From NCBI GenBank assembly GCA_025352065.1, contig JANXUC010000027.1, positions 1 to 47,704 of the forward strand: 47,704 nucleotides of DNA, written 5' to 3'. Below are positions 40,939 to 47,704 of the stretch, in pieces. The stretch comes from Acidobacteriaceae bacterium. Lineage in GTDB: Bacteria > Acidobacteriota > Terriglobia > Terriglobales > Acidobacteriaceae. The notes beneath the pieces were generated by a model. The model ran no database searches. It saw only the letters and a list, made by a program, of their open reading frames with translations, and was not told the DNA's origin. How positions within the stretch are numbered: the stretch's first letter is position 1; each line of letters begins with the position of its first letter. Both the position numbers and the translations under genes were made by a program.

Positions 40939-42300
40939 TCAGGAACCTGATTCCAAGAGCTCCTTCACTGCCGCGCGAAATACTTGCGTGTGGCGGTCGA
41001 TATCTTCCGCTTCTGTCGCAGGCGACATTAGCGCCATGTTGTGAAACGGCGTGAGCAAAATGCCGCGATTCATCGCATACAAGTGCATGAAGCGTTCGAG
41101 TTCGAAATCCATGGCATCGTGGGCTTCGGTGCCGTTGCTTGGAGTCTTCGAGGCAAAAAGATATTCGGCGCGACAACCGAGACGGGTTACATGCCAGGGA
41201 ATCTCAAAATCCTGAATTGCTTTAGCCACGCCCGCAGTCCAGCGCTCCGCCATAGGAATCATGCGCGTAAACGCCGTAGCTGTGAGAACTTTTTCCAGTG
41301 TGGCGCGCATGGCCGCGAGCGAGAGCGCATTCCCCGCCAGCGTTCCGCCGATGCCCCCGGTGTCGCAATCTTCGAGGCTGTGCTGGGCTTGGATGCGATC
41401 CGCGACTTCTTGCGTGACACCGTAGGTAGCGCCGGGGACACCACCGCCGATAGGCTTGCCGAAGACCAGAATGTCAGGCTCAAGATTCTCCGCCTTCGTA
41501 AAGCCGCCGGGACCGGCGCAGATGGTATGCGTTTCGTCGATGATGAGCAGAGTGCCATGCTTGCGTGTAAGGTCGCGTAACGCCTGGTGATAGCCCGTAG
41601 CTGGAGGAACAATCCCGACGTTGGTCATGGCGGGTTCGGCGAGAACGCAGGCGACATCGCCATTGGCGAGTTCGCGCTCTAACGCCTCCACATCGTTGAA
41701 CTCGACGACGCGCGTCGTGACTGCGGGATTCACCGGTGGACCAATATTACCGCGACGAGGCCCGGTTACGCCGTTTTCCAGAGTCACGAACGTTTCATCC
41801 ACAGAACCGTGATAGCACCAGTTGAAAACAAGAATCTTCGGGCGTCCCGTAATTTGCCGCGCTAGACGAATTGAAAAGCGGTTGGCATCGGTGGCCGTGA
41901 GCGTGAACTGCCAATAGGGCAGCCCGAAACGCTTTTGCAATTCCTCTCCGACCCAAACGGAATCTTCCGAGGGCAGCATCAGCGTGAGGCCGCGGCGCGA
42001 CTGCTCTTCGATAGCCTTCACGGTCGCCGCCGGAGAGTGGCCTGTCATCGCTCCGGTATCGCCAAGGCAAAAATCAATGTAGCGATGGCCGTCAACATCG
42101 TAGAACTCGGCACCATGGGCCTCCCGAACAAACGGAGGAAATGCGCCGGCCCATTTCACCATCCAGTTCATCGGCACGCCCCCCAGCAGCGATTTCCGGG
42201 CGCGCTCAAACATGGCCTTTGATTTGGGATGGTCGTCGATGAACTTCTGCTGCTCGCGTTGCATCAGCGTTGCAAGGCGCTGGCGATGGATGGTCTTCAT
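40939..42300 (-). CDS. Class-III PLP aminotransferase (GSAM-like)
   Basis: 453-residue PLP enzyme of the glutamate-1-semialdehyde aminomutase/ornithine aminotransferase fold. Motifs: SLLGGVPMNWM, ARQITGRPKILVFNWCYHGSVDETF, TLLIIDETHTICAG and the PLP lysine in LVFGKPIGGGVPGATYG. It differs from HemL at the N-terminus and in the GAQ-type region, and HemL itself is at 13207-14496. The family includes enzymes for secondary metabolites and amino-acid isomers. The gene stands alone upstream of nothing obvious in the same operon; hslU ends 129 nt away. Confidence 0.88.
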   Translation of the reverse strand: MKTIHRQRLATLMQREQQKFIDDHPKSKAMFERARKSLLGGVPMNWMVKWAGAFPPFVREAHGAEFYDVDGHRYIDFCLGDTGAMTGHSPAATVKAIEEQSRRGLTLMLPSEDSVWVGEELQKRFGLPYWQFTLTATDANRFSIRLARQITGRPKILVFNWCYHGSVDETFVTLENGVTGPRRGNIGPPVNPAVTTRVVEFNDVEALERELANGDVACVLAEPAMTNVGIVPPATGYHQALRDLTRKHGTLLIIDETHTICAGPGGFTKAENLEPDILVFGKPIGGGVPGATYGVTQEVADRIQAQHSLEDCDTGGIGGTLAGNALSLAAMRATLEKVLTATAFTRMIPMAERWTAGVAKAIQDFEIPWHVTRLGCRAEYLFASKTPSNGTEAHDAMDFELERFMHLYAMNRGILLTPFHNMALMSPATEAEDIDRHTQVFRAAVKELLESGS

Positions 42301-42429
42301 AGGCCTACCTTGGGAACAGGAACCTTACTATAAAGCAGCAAGCTTACCAGAATTTTCAGAGATTGTGGAAGGACCAAGATCGGAAGTTACGTCAAGACCG
42401 GTCGGACAAGGGCGTCCGCCCCACATTGG

Positions 42430-43839
42430 CTACAGGATATAGCGGGAGAGGTCTTGATTCTTCACAATGTCAGCCAGCATCTTGTCGACGTAGGCCGCAT
42501 CGATCACGATCTGCTCGCCTTTGCGCTCGGGGGCGTCAAAGCTGATCTCGTCAAGCAAGCGTTCCATAATTGTGTGCAGCCGGCGGGCACCGATATTTTC
42601 AGTATCTTCATTCACTTTGAAAGCGAAGCGAGCTACTTCCTGCAGCGACTCGGGCTTGAATTCCAGCTTGACACCTTCAGTCTCCAGCAGCGCCGTGTAC
42701 TGCTTAACTAAAGAGGATTTCGGTTCAGTCAGAATGCGAACAAAGTCTTCCATGGTCAACGAATCGAGCTCGACGCGGATCGGGAAACGGCCTTGTAGTT
42801 CTGGAATCAGATCGCTGGGCTTGGTGACATGGAACGCACCGGCGGCGATAAAAAGAATGTGGTCGGTCCGAACCATGCCGTAGCGCGTGTTGACTGTGGT
42901 GCCTTCGACGATGGGCAGGATGTCGCGCTGCACGCCCTCGCGGGAGACATCGGGACCATGCCCGCTTTCGCGCCCGGCAATCTTGTCGATCTCATCGAGA
43001 AACACGATGCCGGAATTTTCTACTCGATCAATGGCGGTGCGCGTGACCTGCTCCATGTCGATGAGGCGCTGCTCTTCTTCCTGGATCAAATATTCCAGCG
43101 CCTCCGTGACCTTGACCTTGCGCTTCTTTGTGCGCTGGCCAAAGAGATTCGGGAGCATATCCTTGACGTTGATGTCCATCTCCTCAACGCCCTGGTTGGA
43201 GATGATTTCAAACGCGGGAAAAGATTTTTCGCGGACATCGATCTCTACCATTTTCTCGTCAAGCTTGCCCTCGCGCAGTTGATGACGAAGTTTTTCGCGA
43301 GTGCGGGACTGAGAGTCTTCCGGCGGTACAGGCTCTTGCCCAACTACGGAAATCGGAGTTGGATCTGTGCGCGAAGCAATCGGCGGTAGCAGCAAATCGA
43401 GCAGCCGCTCTTCAGCGTTCAACTCGGCTTTGTCGGAAATGTCTTCGAGCTTCTCCTCGCGCACCATCTCGATGGCAAGCTCCACCAAGTCGCGCACTAT
43501 GGACTCGACATCACGACCGACGTAGCCGACTTCGGTAAACTTCGAAGCTTCCACTTTTAGGAAAGGAGAATTCGACAGCTTGGCCAGCCGGCGTGCAATT
43601 TCCGTTTTTCCGACGCCGGTGGGTCCAATCATGATTATGTTCTTTGGAATGATTTCTTCCGCGAGTTCCGGCGTGAGCTTCTGGCGGCGCATGCGGTTGC
43701 GCAGCGCAATAGCAACGGCACGCTTGGCGGCCTTTTGACCGACAACATACTTGTCGAGTTCCGCCACGATTTCGCGCGGCGTCAGCTCGTCGAGCATAAC
43801 TTGTTCTTCGTCAGCGGTCGTGGGGAGATAGAGGGCCAT
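42430..43839 (-). CDS. hslU: HslU ATPase of the HslUV protease
   Basis: 469-residue AAA+ unfoldase that feeds substrates to HslV. N-terminus [21 protein letters not shown], Walker [17 protein letters not shown] (about 73-88), Walker [10 protein letters not shown] (about 277-285), sensor/arginine-finger region [25 protein letters not shown] and the HslV-binding C-terminus [11 protein letters not shown]. Starts 9 nt after the hslV stop. Complete and typical in length. Confidence 0.97.
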   Translation of the reverse strand: MALYLPTTADEEQVMLDELTPREIVAELDKYVVGQKAAKRAVAIALRNRMRRQKLTPELAEEIIPKNIIMIGPTGVGKTEIARRLAKLSNSPFLKVEASKFTEVGYVGRDVESIVRDLVELAIEMVREEKLEDISDKAELNAEERLLDLLLPPIASRTDPTPISVVGQEPVPPEDSQSRTREKLRHQLREGKLDEKMVEIDVREKSFPAFEIISNQGVEEMDINVKDMLPNLFGQRTKKRKVKVTEALEYLIQEEEQRLIDMEQVTRTAIDRVENSGIVFLDEIDKIAGRESGHGPDVSREGVQRDILPIVEGTTVNTRYGMVRTDHILFIAAGAFHVTKPSDLIPELQGRFPIRVELDSLTMEDFVRILTEPKSSLVKQYTALLETEGVKLEFKPESLQEVARFAFKVNEDTENIGARRLHTIMERLLDEISFDAPERKGEQIVIDAAYVDKMLADIVKNQDLSRYIL

Positions 43840-43848
43840 AGACCTGTC

Positions 43849-44430
43849 TTACAATTCTTCGATCGTAAAATTTTCGTTCGTGTAAATACACATCTTGCCA
43901 GCAATCTTCATAGCTTCTTCTGCGATCACGCGCGCGCCCAGCTGAGTATGTTCCGCCAACGCTGTTGCCGCAGCTTGCGCGAACGGGCCGCCGCTTCCAA
44001 TGGCCGCGATGCCGCCATCGGGTTCGATCACATCGCCCTGCCCACTTAACAAAAACGTCGTGGTGTGGTCGGAGACGAGCAGCAACGCTTCCAGATGCCG
44101 CAAATACTTATCGGTGCGCCAGTCTTTGGCTAGCTCCACGGAGGCACGGCTCAGGTTGCCGTGATACTGCTCCAACTTCGATTCGAAGCGGCTGAAGAGC
44201 GAGAACGCATCGGCGGTTGACCCCGCAAATCCGGCGAGAATCTTCTCCTGATACAGGCGACGAATCTTCTTCGCCGTGTGCTTAATCACGGATTCGCCGA
44301 GCGTAACCTGGCCATCTCCAGCCATCACGACCTTGCCGTCGCGACGGACGCAGAGCACGGTGGTAGATCGGATCAAGCGCTTGGGACGGGAATCTTCTGG
44401 GTCTGCGGATAAACTGCGTTTCGATGGCAT
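43849..44430 (-). CDS. hslV: HslV peptidase subunit with a 22-residue leader
   Basis: 193-residue proteasome-like threonine peptidase. The catalytic core starts [23 protein letters not shown]; the active Thr is residue 23, so 22 residues ([20 protein letters not shown]...) precede it and must be removed, longer than the few residues seen in most HslV. Other motifs: [27 protein letters not shown] and the C-terminal [10 protein letters not shown]. The TATAAT 14 nt before the ATG supports this start. An internal TTG at residue 19 (LIRSTT) would give a short leader instead. Confidence 0.95.
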   Translation of the reverse strand: MPSKRSLSADPEDSRPKRLIRSTTVLCVRRDGKVVMAGDGQVTLGESVIKHTAKKIRRLYQEKILAGFAGSTADAFSLFSRFESKLEQYHGNLSRASVELAKDWRTDKYLRHLEALLLVSDHTTTFLLSGQGDVIEPDGGIAAIGSGGPFAQAAATALAEHTQLGARVIAEEAMKIAGKMCIYTNENFTIEEL

Positions 44431-44444
44431 TCGTCTGAATTTTG

Positions 44445-44450
44445 ATTATA
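44445..44450 (-). promoter_or_regulatory. -10 element for hslVU
   Basis: On the minus strand a perfect TATAAT ends 14 nt before the hslV ATG; no ribosome site is visible in the short leader. No good -35 element was found 17 nt upstream. Confidence 0.5.
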
Positions 44451-44509
44451 CAGGGCAAACGGCGGCCTCGCTGGAGGCCGCAGTCCGCTTACATCCGCTG
44501 CGGCGACTC

Positions 44510-47203
44510 CTACGCCGCCAGCAACTGCCTCAAAACGAAGGGCAGAATTCCGCCGTTCTTGTAATATTGCGCCTCGACTGGCGTATCGATGCGAACCAGC
44601 GCCCTGAATTCCGTGGTCTTACCGTTGAGCACTGCGCGAACGATGATTTCGCGTCCCGGAGTAAAATTCTCGACCGCATCGCGAATACCGTTAATCTCAA
44701 AGACTTCTTCACCAGTCAGGCGCAGTGATTCAGCGGTTTCCCCAGCGCGGAATTGCAGCGGAAGGATTCCCATGCCGACCAGATTCGAACGGTGGATGCG
44801 TTCGTAGCTTTCGGCAATCACGCAGCGAACTCCGAGCAGCTTGGGGCCCTTCGCGGCCCAATCGCGCGAGGAACCTGATCCGTATTCCTTGCCTGCAAGA
44901 ATCACCAGCGGAACGTTTTCGGAACGGTATTTTTCCGAAGCATCGAAGATCGACATCTCTTCCCCGCTCGGCATGTGTTTCGTATAACCACCTTCGGTTT
45001 GCACAAGCTTGTTGCGAAGGCGGACGTTGGCAAAGGTGCCTCGAACCATGAGTTCATGGTTGCCGCGACGCGCTCCGTAGGAGTTGAAGTCCCCGGGCTG
45101 CACGCTATGTGCAATCAAATACTTTCCTGCCGGACCATCTTTCTTGATCGAGCCAGCTGGAGAAATGTGATCGGTGGTCACGCTGTCGCCAAGAACGGCC
45201 AGCACGCGTGCGCCGCAAATCTCTTCAACGGCTGCAGGAGCCAGCGCCATATCGTCGAAGTACGGCGCTTGGCGAATGTAGGTGGAATCCGCTCCCCAGG
45301 CGTAAGTTTCTCCCTTTGGAATAACGAGAGAGCGCCAACGTTCGTCGCCGGAATAGACCTCGCCGTAACTCTTGATGAACATTGCGGAATCGATGCAGGA
45401 TGCTACGGCTTGCTGCACTTCCTGCTGCGACGGCCAAATGTCGGCGAGGTACACGGGCTTGCCGTCTTTCCCCGTGCCGAGCGAATCCTTCCGCAGATCA
45501 AGATCGATGCGGCCCGCCAGCGCAAACGCCACCACCAGCGGCGGCGACATTAAATAATTCGCGCGAACTTCAGGGTTCACGCGGCCTTCAAAATTTCGAT
45601 TGCCCGAAAGAACGGAAGCGACAACCAATTCTTTTTCTTCAATCGCCTGCGAAACTTCCGCAGGCAACGGGCCGGAGTTGCCGATGCAAGTCGTGCATCC
45701 GTAGCCGACGAGGTGAAACTTCAGTTGTTCCAGATACGGCATGAGGCCAGCACGGGTGAGGTAATCGGTGACGACCTTCGATCCCGGAGCCAGCGAACTC
45801 TTCACCCAAGGCTGGACGGAAAGACCTTTTTCCACGGCCTTCTTCGCCAACAATCCCGCCGCCACCAGAACCGACGGGTTCGAAGTGTTGGTGCAACTGG
45901 TAATGGCGGCAATTACTACGCTGCCGTGTTGCAAATTTGCGGCGATGCTATTGCCGGAATCCCCATTGGAAGCGGCTGCAACTGGATGCAGACCCTTGCT
46001 GGCCTTCATCAGCGAAGGCAGGGCTTGATGAAACGACTCGCCCGCCTTCGAGAGAATCACGCGATCCTGCGGACGCTTTGGCCCAGCCAGACTCGATTCT
46101 ACCGTCGCCAAATCCAGTGAAAGATGCTCGGAATACTCAGCTTCCGGCGTGTTTGCGTCGTGGAACATGCCCTGCTCGCGGCAGTAGGCCTCCACCAGCG
46201 CAACCTGCTCGGCGGAGCGCCCTGTCAGTCGCAGATAGCGCAGTGTCTCTTCATCAATCGGGAAGATGCCGCACGTAGCGCCGTATTCCGGAGCCATGTT
46301 GGCAATGGTCGCGCGGTCGGCCAGCGACAGCGCACCAAGTCCAGGTCCATTAAACTCGACAAACTTGCCAACCACGCCATGTTTGCGCAGCATCTCCGTA
46401 ATAATCAGCACCAGATCGGTAGCCGTAGCGCCTTCCGGCAACTGGCCCGTCAGCTTAACGCCCACCACCATTGGAATCAGCATAGAAACCGGCTGACCCA
46501 GCATCGCGGCCTCGGCCTCAATGCCGCCAACGCCCCAGCCCAGCACACCCAGTCCGTTAATCATCGTCGTGTGCGAGTCGGTGCCAACCAGCGTATCGGG
46601 ATAAGCGACCGCTTTGCCGTCGCGCTCCTGCACAAAAACAACGCGGGCCAGATATTCCAGATTCACCTGATGCACGATGCCGGTATCCGGCGGAACAATC
46701 GCCAGATTCCGAAACGCTGTCTGCCCCCAACGCAGGAAACCGTAGCGCTCTTTGTTGCGCTGGAATTCGAGCAAGGCATTCATGTCGAAGGCTTGCGGCG
46801 TTCCAAATTCATCCACCTGCACGGAGTGGTCAATCACCAGCTCGGCGGGCTGTAGCGGATTGATCTTATTGGGATCGCCTCCCAGTCGCCGCATAGCATC
46901 GCGCATCGCCGCCAAATCGACCACGGCAGGAACTCCCGTAAAATCCTGCAACAGCACGCGGCTGGGCGTGAAGGCAATTTCCTTCTCCGGCTTGCTCTTG
47001 CAATTCCACGCTGCGAGGGCGCGCACTTCATCCTTGGTCACGTTGCGGCCATCTTCGGTGCGCAGCAGATTCTCCAGCAAAATGCGCAGCGAGTAGGGCA
47101 GGTGCTTGGTCGAAATGCCCTGCTTGTCGAGAGCGTCCAGCCGATAGAGTTCGTAATCCTTCTGACCAACGCGAAGAGTGGAGCGGCTGCCAAAGCTGTT
47201 CAT
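44510..47203 (-). CDS. acnA: Aconitate hydratase A
   Basis: 897 residues from ATG 47203 ([13 protein letters not shown]), supported by GAAAGG 8 nt upstream; the open frame continues 16 codons further. TCA-cycle 4Fe-4S enzyme interconverting citrate and isocitrate. Motifs: [39 protein letters not shown], cluster Cys in [27 protein letters not shown] (two Cys), [13 protein letters not shown] and [21 protein letters not shown]. Size and motifs match the AcnA/IRP1 type rather than AcnB. No partner genes in the window. Confidence 0.97.
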   Translation of the reverse strand: MNSFGSRSTLRVGQKDYELYRLDALDKQGISTKHLPYSLRILLENLLRTEDGRNVTKDEVRALAAWNCKSKPEKEIAFTPSRVLLQDFTGVPAVVDLAAMRDAMRRLGGDPNKINPLQPAELVIDHSVQVDEFGTPQAFDMNALLEFQRNKERYGFLRWGQTAFRNLAIVPPDTGIVHQVNLEYLARVVFVQERDGKAVAYPDTLVGTDSHTTMINGLGVLGWGVGGIEAEAAMLGQPVSMLIPMVVGVKLTGQLPEGATATDLVLIITEMLRKHGVVGKFVEFNGPGLGALSLADRATIANMAPEYGATCGIFPIDEETLRYLRLTGRSAEQVALVEAYCREQGMFHDANTPEAEYSEHLSLDLATVESSLAGPKRPQDRVILSKAGESFHQALPSLMKASKGLHPVAAASNGDSGNSIAANLQHGSVVIAAITSCTNTSNPSVLVAAGLLAKKAVEKGLSVQPWVKSSLAPGSKVVTDYLTRAGLMPYLEQLKFHLVGYGCTTCIGNSGPLPAEVSQAIEEKELVVASVLSGNRNFEGRVNPEVRANYLMSPPLVVAFALAGRIDLDLRKDSLGTGKDGKPVYLADIWPSQQEVQQAVASCIDSAMFIKSYGEVYSGDERWRSLVIPKGETYAWGADSTYIRQAPYFDDMALAPAAVEEICGARVLAVLGDSVTTDHISPAGSIKKDGPAGKYLIAHSVQPGDFNSYGARRGNHELMVRGTFANVRLRNKLVQTEGGYTKHMPSGEEMSIFDASEKYRSENVPLVILAGKEYGSGSSRDWAAKGPKLLGVRCVIAESYERIHRSNLVGMGILPLQFRAGETAESLRLTGEEVFEINGIRDAVENFTPGREIIVRAVLNGKTTEFRALVRIDTPVEAQYYKNGGILPFVLRQLLAA

Positions 47204-47286
47204 GAAGTGCCTTTCTGATGAGTGCGAAGAGTGCGGTAACCGTAACTTCACAGTTTAATCGCAACAGGGCGTGTTGGGCGAAAGTC

Positions 47287-47320
47287 TGAGATCGTGTAGG
47301 GCGAGCATTCCTGCTCGCCA
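47287..47320. repeat. GGGCGAGCATTCCTGCTCGCC repeat, copy 1
   Basis: The 34-nt sequence starting TGAGATCGTGTAGGGCG recurs identically at 47605-47638, 318 nt away. A small inner stem (GGCGAGCA... TGCTCGCC) is visible. Reverse relative at 38073-38092. Confidence 0.85.
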
Positions 47321-47359
47321 CGGGGGAGGTACGCTGTTCATTCACGGAAATGAGGGTGC

Positions 47360-47396
47360 CCCAGGTTCGCGTCCGTTCTTTGGACGATAACCTGGG
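47360..47396. repeat. CCCAGGTT hairpin repeat, copy 2
   Basis: Arms CCCAGGTTCGCGTCC (47360-47374) and GGACGATAACCTGGG (47382-47396) with a 7-nt loop. Opposite orientation to the copies at 37623 and 47555. Confidence 0.8.
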
Positions 47397-47554
47397 TGGA
47401 CGCACTCTCGAATGAGTTCGTCTGTGGTTTCTGTTTTTTGGTTCCGACGCGTGAGGACGTCGGACAGGTGCATAGATTCCCTTGGACACCGTAAATCGCG
47501 TGGTATTAAAAAACGAAGCTACTACACCGAAGCTGACTCATAGCGCCAGCAGTA

Positions 47555-47589
47555 CCCAGGTTAACGTCAAAGAACGACGTGAACCTGGG
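47555..47589. repeat. CCCAGGTT hairpin repeat, copy 3
   Basis: CCCAGGTTAACGTC then AAAGAAC and GACGTGAACCTGGG, followed by GCACCGGG. Same orientation as 37623-37659. Confidence 0.8.
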
Positions 47590-47604
47590 GCACCGGGCAG
47601 GACC

Positions 47605-47638
47605 TGAGATCGTGTAGGGCGAGCATTCCTGCTCGCCA
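47605..47638. repeat. GGGCGAGCATTCCTGCTCGCC repeat, copy 2
   Basis: Identical direct copy of 47287-47320. It is followed by sequence again leading to GGTGCCCCAGGTTC at the window end, mirroring the arrangement after copy 1. Confidence 0.85.
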
Positions 47639-47704
47639 GGGCGGGAGACACTATTTCATTCGCGGAAACGCCCAGTTTAGTGAAAATCCCGGTGCCCCAG
47701 GTTC

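Larger units (their letters stand above)
47204..47704. other. Gene-free repeat region upstream of acnA
   Basis: 501 nt to the window edge. It contains two direct copies of a 34-nt element with core GTAGGGCGAGCATTCCTGCT (47287-47320 and 47605-47638), two CCCAGGTT hairpins and a cut third. No gene is seen, and the acnA promoter is not evident. Confidence 0.6.

Noticed and set aside
47204-47704. CRISPR array in the repeat-rich end region
   Set aside because: Only two direct copies with unequal, hairpin-containing spacers; no regular repeat-spacer pattern and no cas genes.

Overview
The window is about 47.7 kb of bacterial chromosome that most resembles an Acidobacteriota (Terriglobia/Koribacter-like) genome. 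This is inferred from gene content (secreted HAF-repeat and GloVer-repeat proteins, HslUV, class II photolyase, single-copy core genes) and from many short palindromic repeats between genes. No 16S gene is present, so the assignment is tentative. Core metabolism is intact: fabF-acpP, folP, hemL, mfd, galU, purD-purE, mntR/mntH, an acyl-CoA carboxylase beta subunit, thiL, hslVU and acnA. No tRNA, rRNA or CRISPR array was seen.

Layout. 1-1.7 kb: acpP-fabF operon. 1.8-3.5 kb: two toxin-antitoxin-like pairs (DUF433/DUF5615 and HigB/HigA-like), the second lying between two copies of a 65-bp repeat. 3.6-8.1 kb: a HEAT-repeat protein, a frameshifted duplicate of a photolyase 3' end, a Fic protein with an operator-like promoter, and the intact class II photolyase. 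A perfect 24-bp palindrome with a parS-like core lies at 8151-8174. 8.2-13 kb: DUF488-folP operon, a cytochrome c lipoprotein, an amidohydrolase and a decayed Tat-exported amidohydrolase. 13.2-22 kb: hemL, mfd, galU, a decayed NYN-domain gene, purD-purE. 22-24.3 kb: a DtxR/MntR regulator and its probable target mntH. 24.4-34.4 kb: secreted proteins, a translationally coupled TcmP/Gp68-like pair, accB-like, thiL and an M23 peptidase with a long leader. 34.5-38.1 kb: an accessory island. 38.1-47.7 kb: FAH-family hydrolase, FN3 lipoprotein, a class-III aminotransferase, hslVU, acnA and repeat-rich DNA.

The best candidate for an undescribed system is the three-gene cassette at 35019-37447: a protein with an unrecognised conserved-looking domain and a basic tail, a ParA/MinD-type ATPase without ParB, and a small RelA/SpoT-type alarmone synthetase that retains its catalytic residues. 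The genes overlap by 1 nt and abut with no gap. A 15-bp perfect inverted repeat (34936-34950 and 37478-37492) brackets the cassette, which sits directly after a parD gene whose parE partner is truncated. This looks like a mobile toxSAS-type stress or anti-phage module. The TcmP/Gp68-like pair (a probable SAM-dependent methyltransferase plus a three-cysteine protein, 4-nt overlap) is the second candidate.

Recurring themes are -10 elements placed 7-14 nt before start codons without Shine-Dalgarno sequences (higB, fic, mntR, mntH, hslV), which suggests leaderless transcripts, and several families of dispersed hairpin repeats, one of them interrupted by a MITE-like element at 37916-38013.
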